This document shows positions 37,491 through 49,112 of a DNA stretch of 64,000 nucleotides, one piece after another. Source of the DNA: Galbula dea. Lineage: Eukaryota > Chordata > Aves > Piciformes > Galbulidae. Made by a program: the position numbers and the translations under genes. The stretch spans positions 310,001-374,000 of the forward strand of contig VWZX01010538.1 in assembly GCA_013399015.1 (NCBI GenBank), written 5' to 3'. The notes under the pieces were generated by a model. That model had not been told where the DNA came from. It ran no database searches and saw only the letters and a list, made by a program, of their open reading frames with translations. Position 1 is the stretch's first letter; each line of letters starts with the position of its first letter.

Positions 37491-40400
37491 CTACAAAAAG
37501 AAAAGTAAAAGACAGGGTTAGCATCACTTCTGCTATTAGCTGTTTTAATGTCATTTGTCAAGCAGTGTTATACCTGTAATGTTGCCGTAATTCCTGAACA
37601 TCACTTCTACATGGTCCCATTCAAGAAAGATGCATTTTCCGGTAAAAGGCTGAGCAATAACCACGTGTTCATCATTCATGTATGAGAAAGTATCTACTGA
37701 CAGAGATTGGTATGGCAGGGACTGATAAACTTCAAATTCTGCAAAAGCGCACACAACATATGATAATTACAGAGACACTTTATATACTGTACTGCAAAAA
37801 AAAAAGATAACAATTCATTACAAATTACAATATTTCATCACTAGTCCAATATTTCTATTGATAAAGCAGCACTGCAACCTGTTTTCCAATCTTTCTCAAT
37901 TAAAAGAGGTGCTGCTTTGTGTCTCTGTTCTCCAAATCCTTAAATAGCATATTAAAGTCGGAGAAGAAGCTGCAACACAAGAACCCTCTCCCAAGTCTCA
38001 CATGTCAGACTTACACCTGCACAGAATTCGTATTGATCTTAGTGGAAGTTCTATCCATTATGCAGACTTCCTGCAAAAAATGGACCCTAGAATAAATACA
38101 TATATAGCTTTGACTTTAACAAGATTAAATAATTTGAAACACATTACCTGTAATAATGCAATCAAATTCTTTCAGAGAGAGGCTATTGATTTTGCGCTGC
38201 TTATATTCTGGTGGGCTTTCACAGTAAATATCTTCAACTGTTGCATTGGTGCTGCCCAGCCATTCCACTAACCACTTCAATTTGCAGTCACAATTAAATG
38301 CATTGCCTCTAAGATCTCTACAACAAATAAATTACGCATTCAAAATAAGTAGTCAGTTGATGCAGGACAACAAATTGGGTTTTTGCTAAATATGTACTCT
38401 CTTGCTTATTCTCAGTTGATGCCTTCCTGGGTTAATTTGTCCCATCCCATAGTTCAATCTGCATACCCTAACCCACACAGATTTAATTATAGTGAGGTAA
38501 TCAAGAAGAACTTAACTTGTTGACTGGTAGGAAATTTTTGTTGGTTTCCCCAAGTTTACAGGTCTAGCCTGCCAAGATGTAGGCCCCATATTTCAGGAGG
38601 TTGTTTCATTTCGATTACCCTTTCTCAATAAAAGCATTCTAGATACCAAACCCGGAATTAATGTAACGTGATGGTCAGCCAGTTAGTATTTGCTGTCTCC
38701 TGCAGATATACTTATTTAGGGCTTCAGGAGACACAAGCAAAGTGGTTCTGTTCAAGTCTTTACAACTATTTTCAGTCAGATTTCAGATTGTATGCACAGG
38801 AACAGGCAAGCACCAGGACCAGACTGTGTAACCACCTGGCCACGATCAGTCATGCCAAGCAATGCTACCAGATACACTGACCATCTCCACATCTTCTACT
38901 GCAGCTCCACACTATGAATTCAGCCTGCCTTGTTAACACAGGGATCTGGCAAAAGGATGTTTAGCACTCATTATCCCAAATAGGGTGAAGAAGAATTTGG
39001 TGTGTTGTAAACAAGACATATTTCAGTGAAGCAACCATAGGATTTATCTGTTTATCTATAGTTTGTATTTTTACTGGTATTTAAGTTACATATTTAAACA
39101 AATTAATGTTTTGGTTTCATTGTAGTTAGATTTAGTATGGGATCTGCTACTTACAAAGACACATGCTTTTGTGATAAAACATAGCCTTCCCAGAAATAAT
39201 TTGCACATAGAAATGTTACTCCACTAAGTATCTTCCACCCTCCCCTCATGCCATGCTCTCTCATATATCCCTAAAGACACTTCCTTCTTATTCACTAAGT
39301 CTTACTGAACATACAGCTCTCATATAACTACTAACAATATTACTTATCTTCATAACTGGTGGAATATTCAAAAATAAAGCAAATTATCAACAACAGTAGA
39401 CAAAATACAAAAAACCCGTATTGGGTAGTCTCTACCCAGTAGTAAGATCCCATTGCTGGCTATCTATTTGAATGGTTACTCAGAATGTCCTCTAAAATAA
39501 TCTCTTTATATTTTTAGTGTAATTAATAGATTAATTAATTGCTTTCTTACACGTTTGTTAAAGAATCCAAGCCTTTGAATATGTCTTTTGGAAGCGACTG
39601 GAGATTATTATTTGCGAGACTCCTGTAAAAGAAGACACTACAGTATCAGTGCCAGTTCATGAAATTACACATTTTTGCAAGGTGTAATACTGTGTAGAAC
39701 TCTTTTCTTGAGGTGAAGACTCCTGATATCTCCAGCACTTAGTTCTAAAAGACTGCTTTTAAGAATAGCTTTTACTTTGTGACTTTTTCTTCTACTAAAA
39801 TTTCATGCCTACTTCTGCTTTCTGACTTTTCAGCAGCCTTGCAGCATTTACAATACTTCACTTAGCAAGGTAAGAAGTGCAATCATCTCTGGTGTTTTGC
39901 CGACACCACTGTTTTAAAACAATTAGTCATTATTGGATCTACTAATGTTTTTCTTATGAGAAACCAATACGTGATGCTCATGTTACTGCAAATCCCACTT
40001 TTTTGTATCTCTTCAGGAACAAAAATGTTAATACTAAGTTTCATTACTTTGGACGTAGGTTTAATTCAGTTTTTGGAAATATGCAGTAGTAGACAAGAAA
40101 TTGCTGATCAGCATGAACTTATTTCCTGGAATGTGCCTGTGTGTTTGCGTGTATAAGACCAGAAAAAAACTGCCATTAATTCCCAGTTTTTAATGTTGGG
40201 CAAATTTTCTTAAATTCAATGAGTATTCTTGCTAGTAAAAGGGGCAAGAAACTGTGAGCAGGCTTTGAACAAGCAGTATATTACATTTCAGACAGACATG
40301 TCTGTGTCAATCCACCAAAGATCTGGGTTCTCCAAGATGTCACCAAGGGCATGACAGGAAAAGAATAATGTTGTAGGGTATAGCTTATGCCTCTTTTACA

Positions 40401-43400
40401 AAATTATTTATTACTTAGAAGAAGAAATGAAAATGGAAAGAAATCATTCTACGGTAAGATCCCAGTTAGAAACTGTAGCTAGTAAGACTTAGAACCTCTT
40501 CTAGTTTTGCTTGTAAACATAAAAGTTATTTATTAACTACAATTTCTCTAGCCAAGCAAAGCACTTAAATTCAAGAAGAGGCCCAGACATACCACATCTG
40601 CTGCCTCATTTAAAATTAAGTGTTTGCCTTATCAGCAATAGTAAATATGGGATGAAACATTAGTCCATTCTGACTCACCATTTTCAAAGTACACCTGATT
40701 GTAACACTGTTTGGTGTATGTATTATGTGCTTCATTTATGCTTAATTTTACACTAAAGAGCAATTCTTTAAAAGTCAGGTTACTCATATGGAGAAAGCTA
40801 AGTAGACTTGAAAGCTGCAGCAGATTTAATGCCCTATATATTCTTTATATGTAATTATATAGTAAACTGAAAGGGACGATGTACTTGGAAAGTAGCAGTG
40901 GTTCCACACTGCCATGGAAATATGACTGACAGAAAAATGTACACATTTGCCAATATTTGGATGAAAAATATGCATTTTATAGTCCACTGTTACAAAGCAT
41001 ACTTATATATCTGAAAACAGTCCCTTGGCTAGATTGTGTTGTACGTGGTATTTGGTTTATTACAAGAGAGTAAAGGTTGAATTAAATTTGCAAATATGGT
41101 CGCAATTCTGAAAGAAATGCAATCAAAATGATACATTGTGGATAGAAATTATTGTCCAATCCTAAATGTAAGAGTTTGACATTAAGTTAGTTTAAAAATT
41201 GCTGTTTTTCTTTAATTTGTCTGTCCTTAAATCTACTCTGAGCAGAAAATAAGTTGTGTTGCATAACAATAGTAGAGGCTCTGTTTTACAATAAGGACAC
41301 ACTATAATTATCAAAGTTAATTGCATTATAAAAATACAAGCGTTTGGATAGCATACTGTATTGCAGAAGTTATGTTGCGAAAAGGAAGTGAACAGAATAA
41401 ACGTAACAAAGTTCATCTTCCCTTCTAACTTCTTGGGATTCATTTGGATGCTTACTTACCATGATCCTTTTTAATATATTTTATGTAGACAAGTACTCTC
41501 CTGTTTCTTAATTGAGAAATGCCTCCGGGTGCCAAATTATTATTCTTAACATATATCTACGATTTTCCCTAAAGGGTGGGAAGTGGTTCTGAAAGCAGAT
41601 TAAACTAACCATATTCTGTGGTTAATGGATCTGCCTTTGCAGTTATTTCCTGCAAATTTCTCTTTGTTTTAATGAATAAAGCCCTATGAGCAACAGCAAC
41701 ATGATGCACAAATCTATGTCCCTAAAATATGCATGCAACTACATGCAAACCTCAGTGGCTCCTCAAATGTGGTTCTATCACAAGATTTTTCAAGTTTTTT
41801 ATCACAAAACTGCTGAAGCATCCCCAGAAACCAATGTAACAGGAAAGGCAATGCTACTTTTGGACTGTATGCTCTGTGGAGAAGGAACCGTGCTGCCTTC
41901 TGTGTTAGAAATTTGCTCACTGGCAGCAACACCTACTAAATAAGTAAATGAATACAATAAATAATGTACTGAACCCAATTGTGAATATAAAGCTATTCAT
42001 GTGCATAAGTATTTTGAAGATAGGGCCCCAGTTACCAGCTTTATCCAATTATCTGCCTTTTAAAACACTATAATTATGCCTGTATCTTTATAATATGGAT
42101 TTTTAAGGGATGTGCACAGCCTATTTATATGCCCTTTTCCCTCTCCTCTCTTTTTTTCTCCTCCTCAGACCCACAGCCATTCTATAAGAAGCTCTACCTA
42201 TGCAAGTAGTCACAATAAGCTTGGTTTCACCCAGCCCTGAATCTTCTCTGTTCTGACCAAAGAGGGAAGAGTAAAGTGCTTTACGATATATTTACTAGTG
42301 AAGGATGTGGTGAATTGCAATTCAAATGTTATATTTATGCATTAACTATTTAATAACCTTTGCTTTAACCTTTTATTTAATAACCTTCTCTTTCTCTCCT
42401 GTGTCAAAATGTATGAAAGAAAAAGTTAAATGACCCTGTTGCAAAACCCTCTTGGAGATTATTGTGCTAAGGCCAAAAGGTCAGAGTCCACTCCCCTGCC
42501 TATAACACACACCACAAGATGCATACTTTTGAATGCAAATACTCAGAGCTGGTTATAAATTCATGTCAGGCACTCCCCAAATGTTTTAGCCTCCTTTTCT
42601 TACTGTATTTTTGTATTTTTAATATTGTACAGTACATGTTTCATTTGCAATAAACTTATCACTTGCTAAAAAAAGTAAAATAAGAGACAAAAGCCTCTCT
42701 AAAAACTGTCTTACTAGCTCAGAGCATGAGGATGATACTTCTGTGTTTGCAGTGGAATGTTACAGGTATTTGTTGCCAGCGTGCCTTTCACCTGCTGAGC
42801 ACAGCGTGAGAAATGCCTCCACCGGTGTGAGTAATGTGAACTGTTGCTCCTAACAGCCACATTAGCATCCAGAATGTCCTTGACTAATTTTCCCTCTTGG
42901 CTGCAGCATGTCAGAGGGCAAGGGTTGGCCATGTTTCCAGGATAGTCAGCGGGCTGAGCAGCAACACGAAGAACATCAAGCAGACCTTGCTGTCAGTATG
43001 TGACATAGTCTGACCCTGGGATGCTCTTGCTCATGTGCAGGAGACAACAGGGTGCAGAGCAGGAGTCTGAAGCCAATCCTGCTGGAGTCTAAAGGCTGGC
43101 TTGCCCTACACTTAAGTGGAAGAAGTGGATTGTTAAGTCATAATGAATGCGTCTTGTTGCAACTCTTCTATTTAAAATTGTTCTGGGTAGGAATTTTCAA
43201 ATTTGATCTGGTCACATTCTGCTGGATATGGTTAGTGGCTGAAGTGGACAAAGATACAGACTGTGATGCCCTGTCCCAGGAAAGGCTGTACTATTCTCTT
43301 GGATCCACACTAGACTGGGGTACTTGGGAAGAGTCATGGGTCTACTCCTCAGCCTCTCACCACCATGGCACCCCAGTGCTATCCATAGCTCCCACCTTCC

Positions 43401-46400
43401 ACCTAAGTCCCAAACTGGGACTCACCTTGTCAGCACCAAGCTTCCTGACCCATCCTGCTTTCTCCCTGTTCCTATATGCTTAGCTGGAAATCCCCAGTGC
43501 ATTGCACAGAGAAAGTTAGGGAGCTGTTGTCAAACATGCACTGCTTGGAAGCTTTTTGGGTCCTGGCCTTCTACACATACCACTGTCTGGAGGTCTTCGG
43601 TGGAAACACAAACATTCTAGTTAAATAACTATTAATACTGCTTAAACAAATGTGAACAGCTATATATCAAAATGTGAAATTCAACTACACAGTCATTCGG
43701 TTACTAAAGTAAGTATACCAAGTAATATATTCAACCACTTTACTTACAGGTGAATTAAAGATTTCAGTCCTCTGAAAGTATTTCTTGAAATTGACTTAAT
43801 GCTGTTGTTCTCTATGAACCTGTAATGGGTCATAAAGTCATTCTGGTCAAAGCAATGCCCGGAACTTGAAAGCCCACCCACTCTATTCAATAATGCCAGG
43901 AAATATACTTTTGTCCACTCACAAATATTCTAGATGAGGAAGGCCCATGAAAGCATCATCACTAATAACATCAAAAGTGTTGGATGTAAACAACCTGTAT
44001 AAAGAAATGCAAACCAAAACACCAATAGGTTATTAGCATCTCTAGAAAATGATTCAGCAAGTCATGGTAGGCCAAATTTCTACTGCCTGGTTTCATGGTT
44101 TTGCCTGTGCAAGCATGACAGGATTGTACGGCTGATATATTGCACCATAGTCTGGTGTCAAGGGAAGGACTCAGCAACTTGTTACTTTGCCTACTGAGGC
44201 CATTTGATAAAATTCCATTGACTTCTGTGGGATGTAAACATGGGTTTATCATGCCAGTAAAACAATGGGATTGTACAAGCACCACTGGAGACATACTTGG
44301 ATGACAATGAAATGTTCAAGTCCTACAGAGGTCTAAACCGTCTTGAGGAACATTTACTTTTGATGGTAACATCGGTAATGTATCCAGCTGGTTAGCCAGA
44401 CATCAGATTGAACTTGCACCACTGACAGGAAGATCCCTTAATTTATGAATTAAACTCATGAGCATATTTGACCTGAGGGTACTGAGAAGTTACTGAGAAA
44501 AAAATGGAAAATCTCTTAATTTAGTCAGTGTTCAAATTAGAACTACTTTTAAGAACACATTATATCTGCTGGAGATGACTCTTAGTGTGTGCATGTATTT
44601 TTTCATTCAGGTACCAGTAAAAATACCAGCAACATATTTAATTTTATGTACTCTTGTAAGCACTAAAAGTGGACTAGCATTGATTTTTCACCTTTATTTA
44701 TGCTTATTAGCCATGTTTGCATTTGTCCATTTTAATTTAGCTCTGGACTGCCACACCCTTAACACAGTGAGGCATAGTCAAGTATGATAAACTTTACTTC
44801 ACTTCACTGGAATAGATGCACATCTATATTTTATTCAGTTGGACCTGATGGATAAACAGATTTACACTATGACATCCTTAGGCATTCAGGAATGCAAGAT
44901 TTTCAAATCTGAATTAATACACTTAATGAGTTAATCTCTTATTTTGAAGTCTGCATTAAGAATATATTGTAGTCGATTTATTTTCTCACTTGGCTAGTGT
45001 AGACTATGCTCTTTCCACTTTAAGTATGGTCCTTTATATGTATGAAAAAATGTAAGCAGGAAATTCTTCCTTTTTATTAGAAACAATAAACACTTCTCAT
45101 ACAGAAAATAAGTATCTTTGTAAAATCTCTGAACCAGAAGACCAATTTAGTAAAACTGCTGTCTGCAATGAATTCTTATTTTCTGATGTGACTTCCCCAG
45201 ATAATTTTTCCTTTTCTGCACTCTACCCTCCTTCTAATTTAAAGAACAGGGTGATATCTCTTTAAATAGGATAGCTATTTTAGAGACTACCAGGCTTATA
45301 GTATAGGTCTTGTACTTGGTGAGCTCATTTGCCTCCCATCTTGTACCTCTCCCCAATGGCTGTATCACACATATTTGATGCATAAAGTGGCTTTTCTTCC
45401 ACTCGCTGACCTCAAACACCATGTTTGCTTGATCTGTGGCATGCTAGCTTAGCTACTTCTGGGGACAGAGACTGAAGATAGCACTGTAGCTAGGGACTAC
45501 ACTGCTTTGGAGGAACTGCATGCTGTTAGCAGGTACAGATCCTGGTGCTATGATTACCTTCCTTCTTTCTATGGGCTTTCATGTCATCTGTTTACAAAAG
45601 CACCCGCAGCTTGTTGCTCATACACGTTAACGAGTGCTAGAGATGAGAGCAGGGAGATTTTCTCTACATATAGGGAACACTCCTCCTGGCACTCCACCAT
45701 AGCTGTGTAAGTCCTTCATATTCTTGTTACGTGAGGAGCACGTTTTGTCACATGAAGAGCACAAAGCATACCGTCCATACTATTCAAGAAGAAAACCTCT
45801 CCTGGCCTTGGACTTATGAGCAGTGTAAGTAGCACAAGACCATGATTTTTCCAGACACCATTGCCGTTACTACAGTAAAACTAGTAGAAAATAGTAATAC
45901 TGGCAGATATATTCCACACTTTGAAATACGTGGCTTGCATACAGGAGATATCAAGTTACATTTGAACTTTAAAAATGTAATGCTGGAGACTTACATAGAA
46001 ATACATATAGGCTGTAAAATCCTGCTATTGGCTAAATTAAACCTACCAGTACAGCTATAATCATGCAAAGCTAAAACTTACTCTAATTTTGTATTAACCT
46101 GAGTTTTCCATATTCTTATTTCCCTTATTGTCTTCTGCCAAAGGTGGACATTTTTCTTTAACACATATAAACCATGGTATTGGCTTCACAGATACAGTCC
46201 TGCTTCTATGGTCTGTTTTTAAGCAGTAATTTGCCTTGGATCAGCAGCCTGGCTTTCCAAAGATGGCAAAGCAGCTCAGCTATGGTAGAAATATACCTGG
46301 AAAAGTGTTCAGCAGTACCAAGCAGAAATGCTACCTAGCAGAAATGCTAGGTAGCAGAAGTAAGAAATCCATGGATTGTTTGCATCACTTTAACAGGTCT

Positions 46401-48630
46401 CTCTCATAGAAGCCCATAATGGAACAAGACTTGCTTTTCTGGGGTCAGAGCTTTTGTTGCAGCATTGATCGGCAGCAGCTTAGAATGTGTGTTTCAGTAA
46501 AGTATAAAGCAGATCATTCAAATTGTTACCATTACTAAAATGCCAAAAGCCATTTCCAGAGACACAGACTCCACTGTGCTGGGGACTGTAGTAACTCAGA
46601 ATAAAAAGACTATGTCTGTCCTACTCCACCCTACCCAATTCTGCCTCCCCTGGCAGTGAGATTGCTAAGTGTAGGTGGCATATCGTAGCCAAGAGAGATG
46701 ATGTCCTACTCAGTTCTTCAGACACAAGCTCCACCAATGCTGCTATTTCTCTTTCTCTTTCCTTTGAAAGGCCCATTGCAGGAATTATGTGATACGTGTC
46801 CCTTTTGTGATCTGTGACCACCTGGGAAAGCTTCTCAGGAATAAAGCACCATGGAAAAGCATTTAGGTTTCCATAGTAACTGCATTTACCTATTTACCCT
46901 GTATCCAAAATTGTTCAGTACATCTGCACCTCTTTATCAGCTCCACTTGAGGTAGCAGAGTACAGCTAGGGTCAGGGCTTCAGCTATCGGTGCACCAGCA
47001 GTTTAATCTAACAGTTGTAGGGCTCCCATACGTCAGCATTACACCTCTGAGTACATCCAGAGTGCATGGGAAGTCAGTCTGGGGCAGATGTCCGATTTTG
47101 ATCACATTAGGGAGTCTGTCTTCCTGTATTTCTGAAACAAATCTGGGTGTGCGTCAGGCTGGCAGCACATCCACAATAAACAGTTCGGGTTATACCTCCT
47201 CTACCCCTGTATTGCTCGCAATTATATAATCGTATGCCCACATTTCTAGGAAAGCCTGTGAGTCTGTAAAAATCCTACACAGAAATGCATCTAATATTTA
47301 AACATCCCAGAATACTCTTTACCTTCATACACCTTATTGCAGTATTTAATTTTGAAATAACTGCTTACATTTTTAATTGAAAGAAAAACTTCATTACTTT
47401 TGTGTTTTTTTCCAGAGAACATGAAAAAACAAATAGGGTCAAATCTAGGTGCTATGAAGGCAAAACTCCCACTGAAGTGAATAAACTTCCACAGAAGTCA
47501 ATGGCAATTTTATATTTAAAAGAAATTCAGGACCTGTCCCAATGCAATGAAGGGCCTGATCTGAGGGGGCTTGAGCTCACAGTTAGTGTGAGTTGCAAAC
47601 TGGCAGCTTTATATTGGGATCAGGCCCCAGGACTGCAGAAAAGAAACACGAATAGTTGTTGCAATGCTCAAGTTCCTACTGTAATGTTAATTAAAGGATA
47701 ATGAAGATAGCATACATTCTGTCACCAAAAGCTTCAGCATGTAATCAAAGTAGCACTGACAACACATAGCCTTGCAAAATACCAAGTAGATACACTTTGA
47801 AAAAATTAAACATGCACTATCTTTCAAATTGCTAAAAAGTCTTGTATTTTGCCATCTATTGAATCTTCTCTTGCTGTTTCTCATAAAATTAATGCTGAGA
47901 CCCTTTCTAAAATATTTATGGATATATATACATTTCATAACAAAAATTGTATCATATAAATATTTCTCACAGAAGCTGCAGAGATGGTGTGAGCAAAAAA
48001 CTCCCTTCTGGGATTTTAGTAAAAGCAGATCTCACAAAGGATCTGGAAAGAAGAAAAAAACAACCTTATATTAATGTAGTCTCACATATTCATGGTTATA
48101 ATAATGATCTGGTCATCACAGAGGAATTTATTTATAGAAGTAAAAAAAACCCAACACCCCAAAACAAACAAAAAAACCCTCAAAAAAAAATGTTACAGGT
48201 TTCATGTAGTATAGAAGAAGGAACATAATGGGATGTGTGCACAGACACAGACAGACAGACAGATGAAAATGTAAAAATCAGGATTCAAGGATGCAGCACA
48301 ATTTTAACACATTAGCTGATGATTCTTAATGCTGGAGGTACTCCATGCAGCAAGCATCCTTCTGTATGCACTGAAAACACCACACATATTAGTCCATTTA
48401 AAATCATAAATTAAATAACCAAATGCTTACAGCCCTTACAGTGAGATAACATCAGGCGGAACGCTGCGAGGAATAGATCTGGCATTTTCACATAAAGCAT
48501 TATCTTTGGTACAAGTACACCAGGCAGGACATTTTGGCTTCACTGGTTTCTTCCCTTCAGTCAGCAAAAGCACAGATAAAAGGCATAAGAAATAAGCAAT
48601 GCTTCTAAAGGGTCTGCTGGCATTTCCCAT
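36673..48630 (-). CDS. LGI1: LGI1, leucine-rich glioma-inactivated protein 1 (spliced, 8 coding exons; whole span)
   Basis: Secreted neuronal glycoprotein that bridges ADAM22 and ADAM23 across the synapse and tunes AMPA-receptor and Kv1-channel function; human mutations cause autosomal dominant lateral temporal epilepsy. The eight joined exons give an intact 543-residue frame (human 557). In order they encode a signal peptide (about residues 8-26), the Cys-rich LRRNT cap, four LRRs each on its own 72-bp exon, the LRRCT cap with 'NCDCKLKWLVEWL', and seven EPTP repeats forming a beta-propeller ending 'VIVDLSA'. All junctions are GT-AG with consistent phases. The 14-residue difference is 8 lost at the N-terminus, where the mammalian start codon is CTG, and 6 in one propeller loop. 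The gene spans about 12 kb against roughly 40 kb in human. Confidence 0.98.
37491..37573 (-). other. LGI1: LGI1 intron 7 (83 bp)
   Basis: Very short GT-AG intron (donor ACAG|GTATAA, acceptor TTTTTGTAG) between EPTP-coding exons. Confidence 0.93.
37574..37738 (-). CDS. LGI1: LGI1 exon 7 (first EPTP repeat)
   Basis: A 165-bp exon after acceptor TTTTGCAG. It encodes 'EFEVYQSLPYQSLSVDTFSY', 'VVIAQPFTGKCIFLEWDHVE' and 'FRNYGNITG'. NIT is the conserved N-glycosylation site matching human Asn277. It begins with two bases completing a Glu codon and ends with one base of a Gly codon. Confidence 0.97.
38148..38317 (-). CDS. LGI1: LGI1 exon 6 (LRR C-terminal cap)
   Basis: A 170-bp exon between acceptor TTTGTTGTAG and donor ACAG|GTAATG, encoding 56 whole codons. 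It carries the LRRCT cysteines (NCDC..., DIYC, FDC), 'KLKWLVEWL' and the conserved sequon NAT matching human Asn192. Confidence 0.97.
38318..39550 (-). other. LGI1: LGI1 intron 5
   Basis: A 1,233-bp GT-AG intron; no repeats or embedded genes recognised. Confidence 0.9.
39551..39622 (-). CDS. LGI1: LGI1 exon 5 (LRR 4)
   Basis: A 72-bp exon encoding 'SLANNNLQSLPKDIFKGLDS' then 'LTNV'. It lies between acceptor TTTTACAG and donor GT|GTAAGA, in the phase shared by all four LRR exons. Confidence 0.97.
39623..43747 (-). other. LGI1: LGI1 intron 4
   Basis: A 4,125-bp GT-AG intron. No transposable element or embedded gene recognised. Confidence 0.88.
43748..43819 (-). CDS. LGI1: LGI1 exon 4 (LRR 3)
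   Basis: A 72-bp exon encoding 'FIENNSIKSISRNTFRGLKS' then 'LIHL', with acceptor CCATTACAG and donor CT|GTAAGT. Confidence 0.97.
43820..43922 (-). other. LGI1: LGI1 intron 3 (103 bp)
   Basis: Very short GT-AG intron between LRR exons 3 and 4 (donor TT|GTGAGT). Confidence 0.93.
43923..43994 (-). CDS. LGI1: LGI1 exon 3 (LRR 2)
   Basis: A 72-bp exon encoding 'LFTSNTFDVISDDAFMGLPH' then 'LEYL', with acceptor TTTATACAG and donor GTGAGT. Confidence 0.97.
43995..47970 (-). other. LGI1: LGI1 intron 2
   Basis: A 3,976-bp GT-AG intron. It contains a 28-bp hairpin with a GAAA loop (46329-46356); otherwise no repeat or gene recognised. Confidence 0.88.
46329..46356. repeat. 12-bp inverted repeat with GAAA tetraloop
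   Basis: Arms 46329-46340 (TGCTACCTAGCA) and 46345-46356 are exact reverse complements around GAAA, inside LGI1 intron 2. GCAGAAATGCT is also repeated directly across the left arm, so it may have arisen by a local copy-and-invert event. Confidence 0.9.
47971..48042 (-). CDS. LGI1: LGI1 exon 2 (LRR 1)
   Basis: A 72-bp exon after a strong polypyrimidine acceptor (TTTCTTCTTTCCAG) with donor CT|GTGAGA. It encodes 'SFVRSAFTKIPEGSFLLTPS' then 'LQLL'. Four of its 24 residues differ from the mammalian repeat as I recall it, more than in the neighbouring LRR exons. Confidence 0.96.
48043..48439 (-). other. LGI1: LGI1 intron 1
   Basis: A 397-bp GT-AG intron. It contains an (ACAG)n microsatellite (48241-48263) and an A/C-rich low-complexity tract (about 48143-48190). 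Confidence 0.93.
48241..48263. repeat. (ACAG)n microsatellite
   Basis: Short tandem tetranucleotide repeat within LGI1 intron 1. Confidence 0.85.
48440..48630 (-). CDS. LGI1: LGI1 exon 1 (signal peptide and LRR N-terminal cap)
   Basis: The start is taken as ATG 48628-48630 (AGAATGG: A at -3, G at +4). It encodes MGNAS, the signal peptide core 'IAYFLCLLSVLLL' and the LRRNT cysteines in 'CPAWCTCTKDNALC'. The exon ends in a split Leu codon before GTAAGG. The mammalian start, eight codons upstream, is CTG here (48652-48654). Trp replaces Val between the first two cap cysteines. Confidence 0.95.
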
Positions 48631-48680
48631 TCTTTTGATCCGCTCTCGTTCCAGCCAGTTGAAAGAATATCCCAAAACAT
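48561..48680 (-). other. upstream ORF overlapping the LGI1 start
   Basis: An ATG at 48678-48680, 50 bases 5' of the LGI1 ATG and in another frame, opens a 39-codon frame that runs past the LGI1 start and stops at TGA 48561-48563. Its context is weak (T at -3). If transcribed, it could lower LGI1 translation by leaky scanning; that is an inference. Confidence 0.5.
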
Positions 48681-49110
48681 GAACAGGGGTTCTTTATTCA
48701 GCCATTGGATGTCTTTCTGTTAAGTCCAGGTCAGTATTTGTCTCTTCTTTCCCAACCCTTTTCTTTCTCTTTCACTCTGTTTTTGTAGACAGAAACCTGC
48801 CGCTGATCTGTATGTTTCCACTCACTCAGGCAACGTACTGCTCAGAGAAGAGACCTGCGAGGTGCTGTAAGATGGGGAAAATCCAACCGGCTGAAGGGAG
48901 GGAAAGGAAAAAAAAAAAGAAAAAAAGGACGCATCACCACAAAAACACTGAGCACAACACAGCATTAGATGGCAAAGTGATGTAACTGAGAAATACACAG
49001 CTTTCTGTTTTCACAGGGAGGCCCTTTCCCTGTTACCAAAAATAGTACAGCGTTATGTTTTGCTGGTGGGTGGGTGAGTGGGTGTGGGGTGGAGTGTATG
49101 TGTGTGGGGG
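48631..49110 (-). promoter_or_regulatory. LGI1: LGI1 5' UTR and proximal promoter region
   Basis: The 5' UTR and promoter must lie here by position. No CpG island or clear TATA box is seen. An A-rich low-complexity run (48905-48930) and a G-rich tract on the plus strand (49064-49112) are present. The G tract has several GGG runs and could form a quadruplex opposite the coding strand. The transcription start is not determinable. Confidence 0.4.
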
Positions 49111-49112
49111 GA

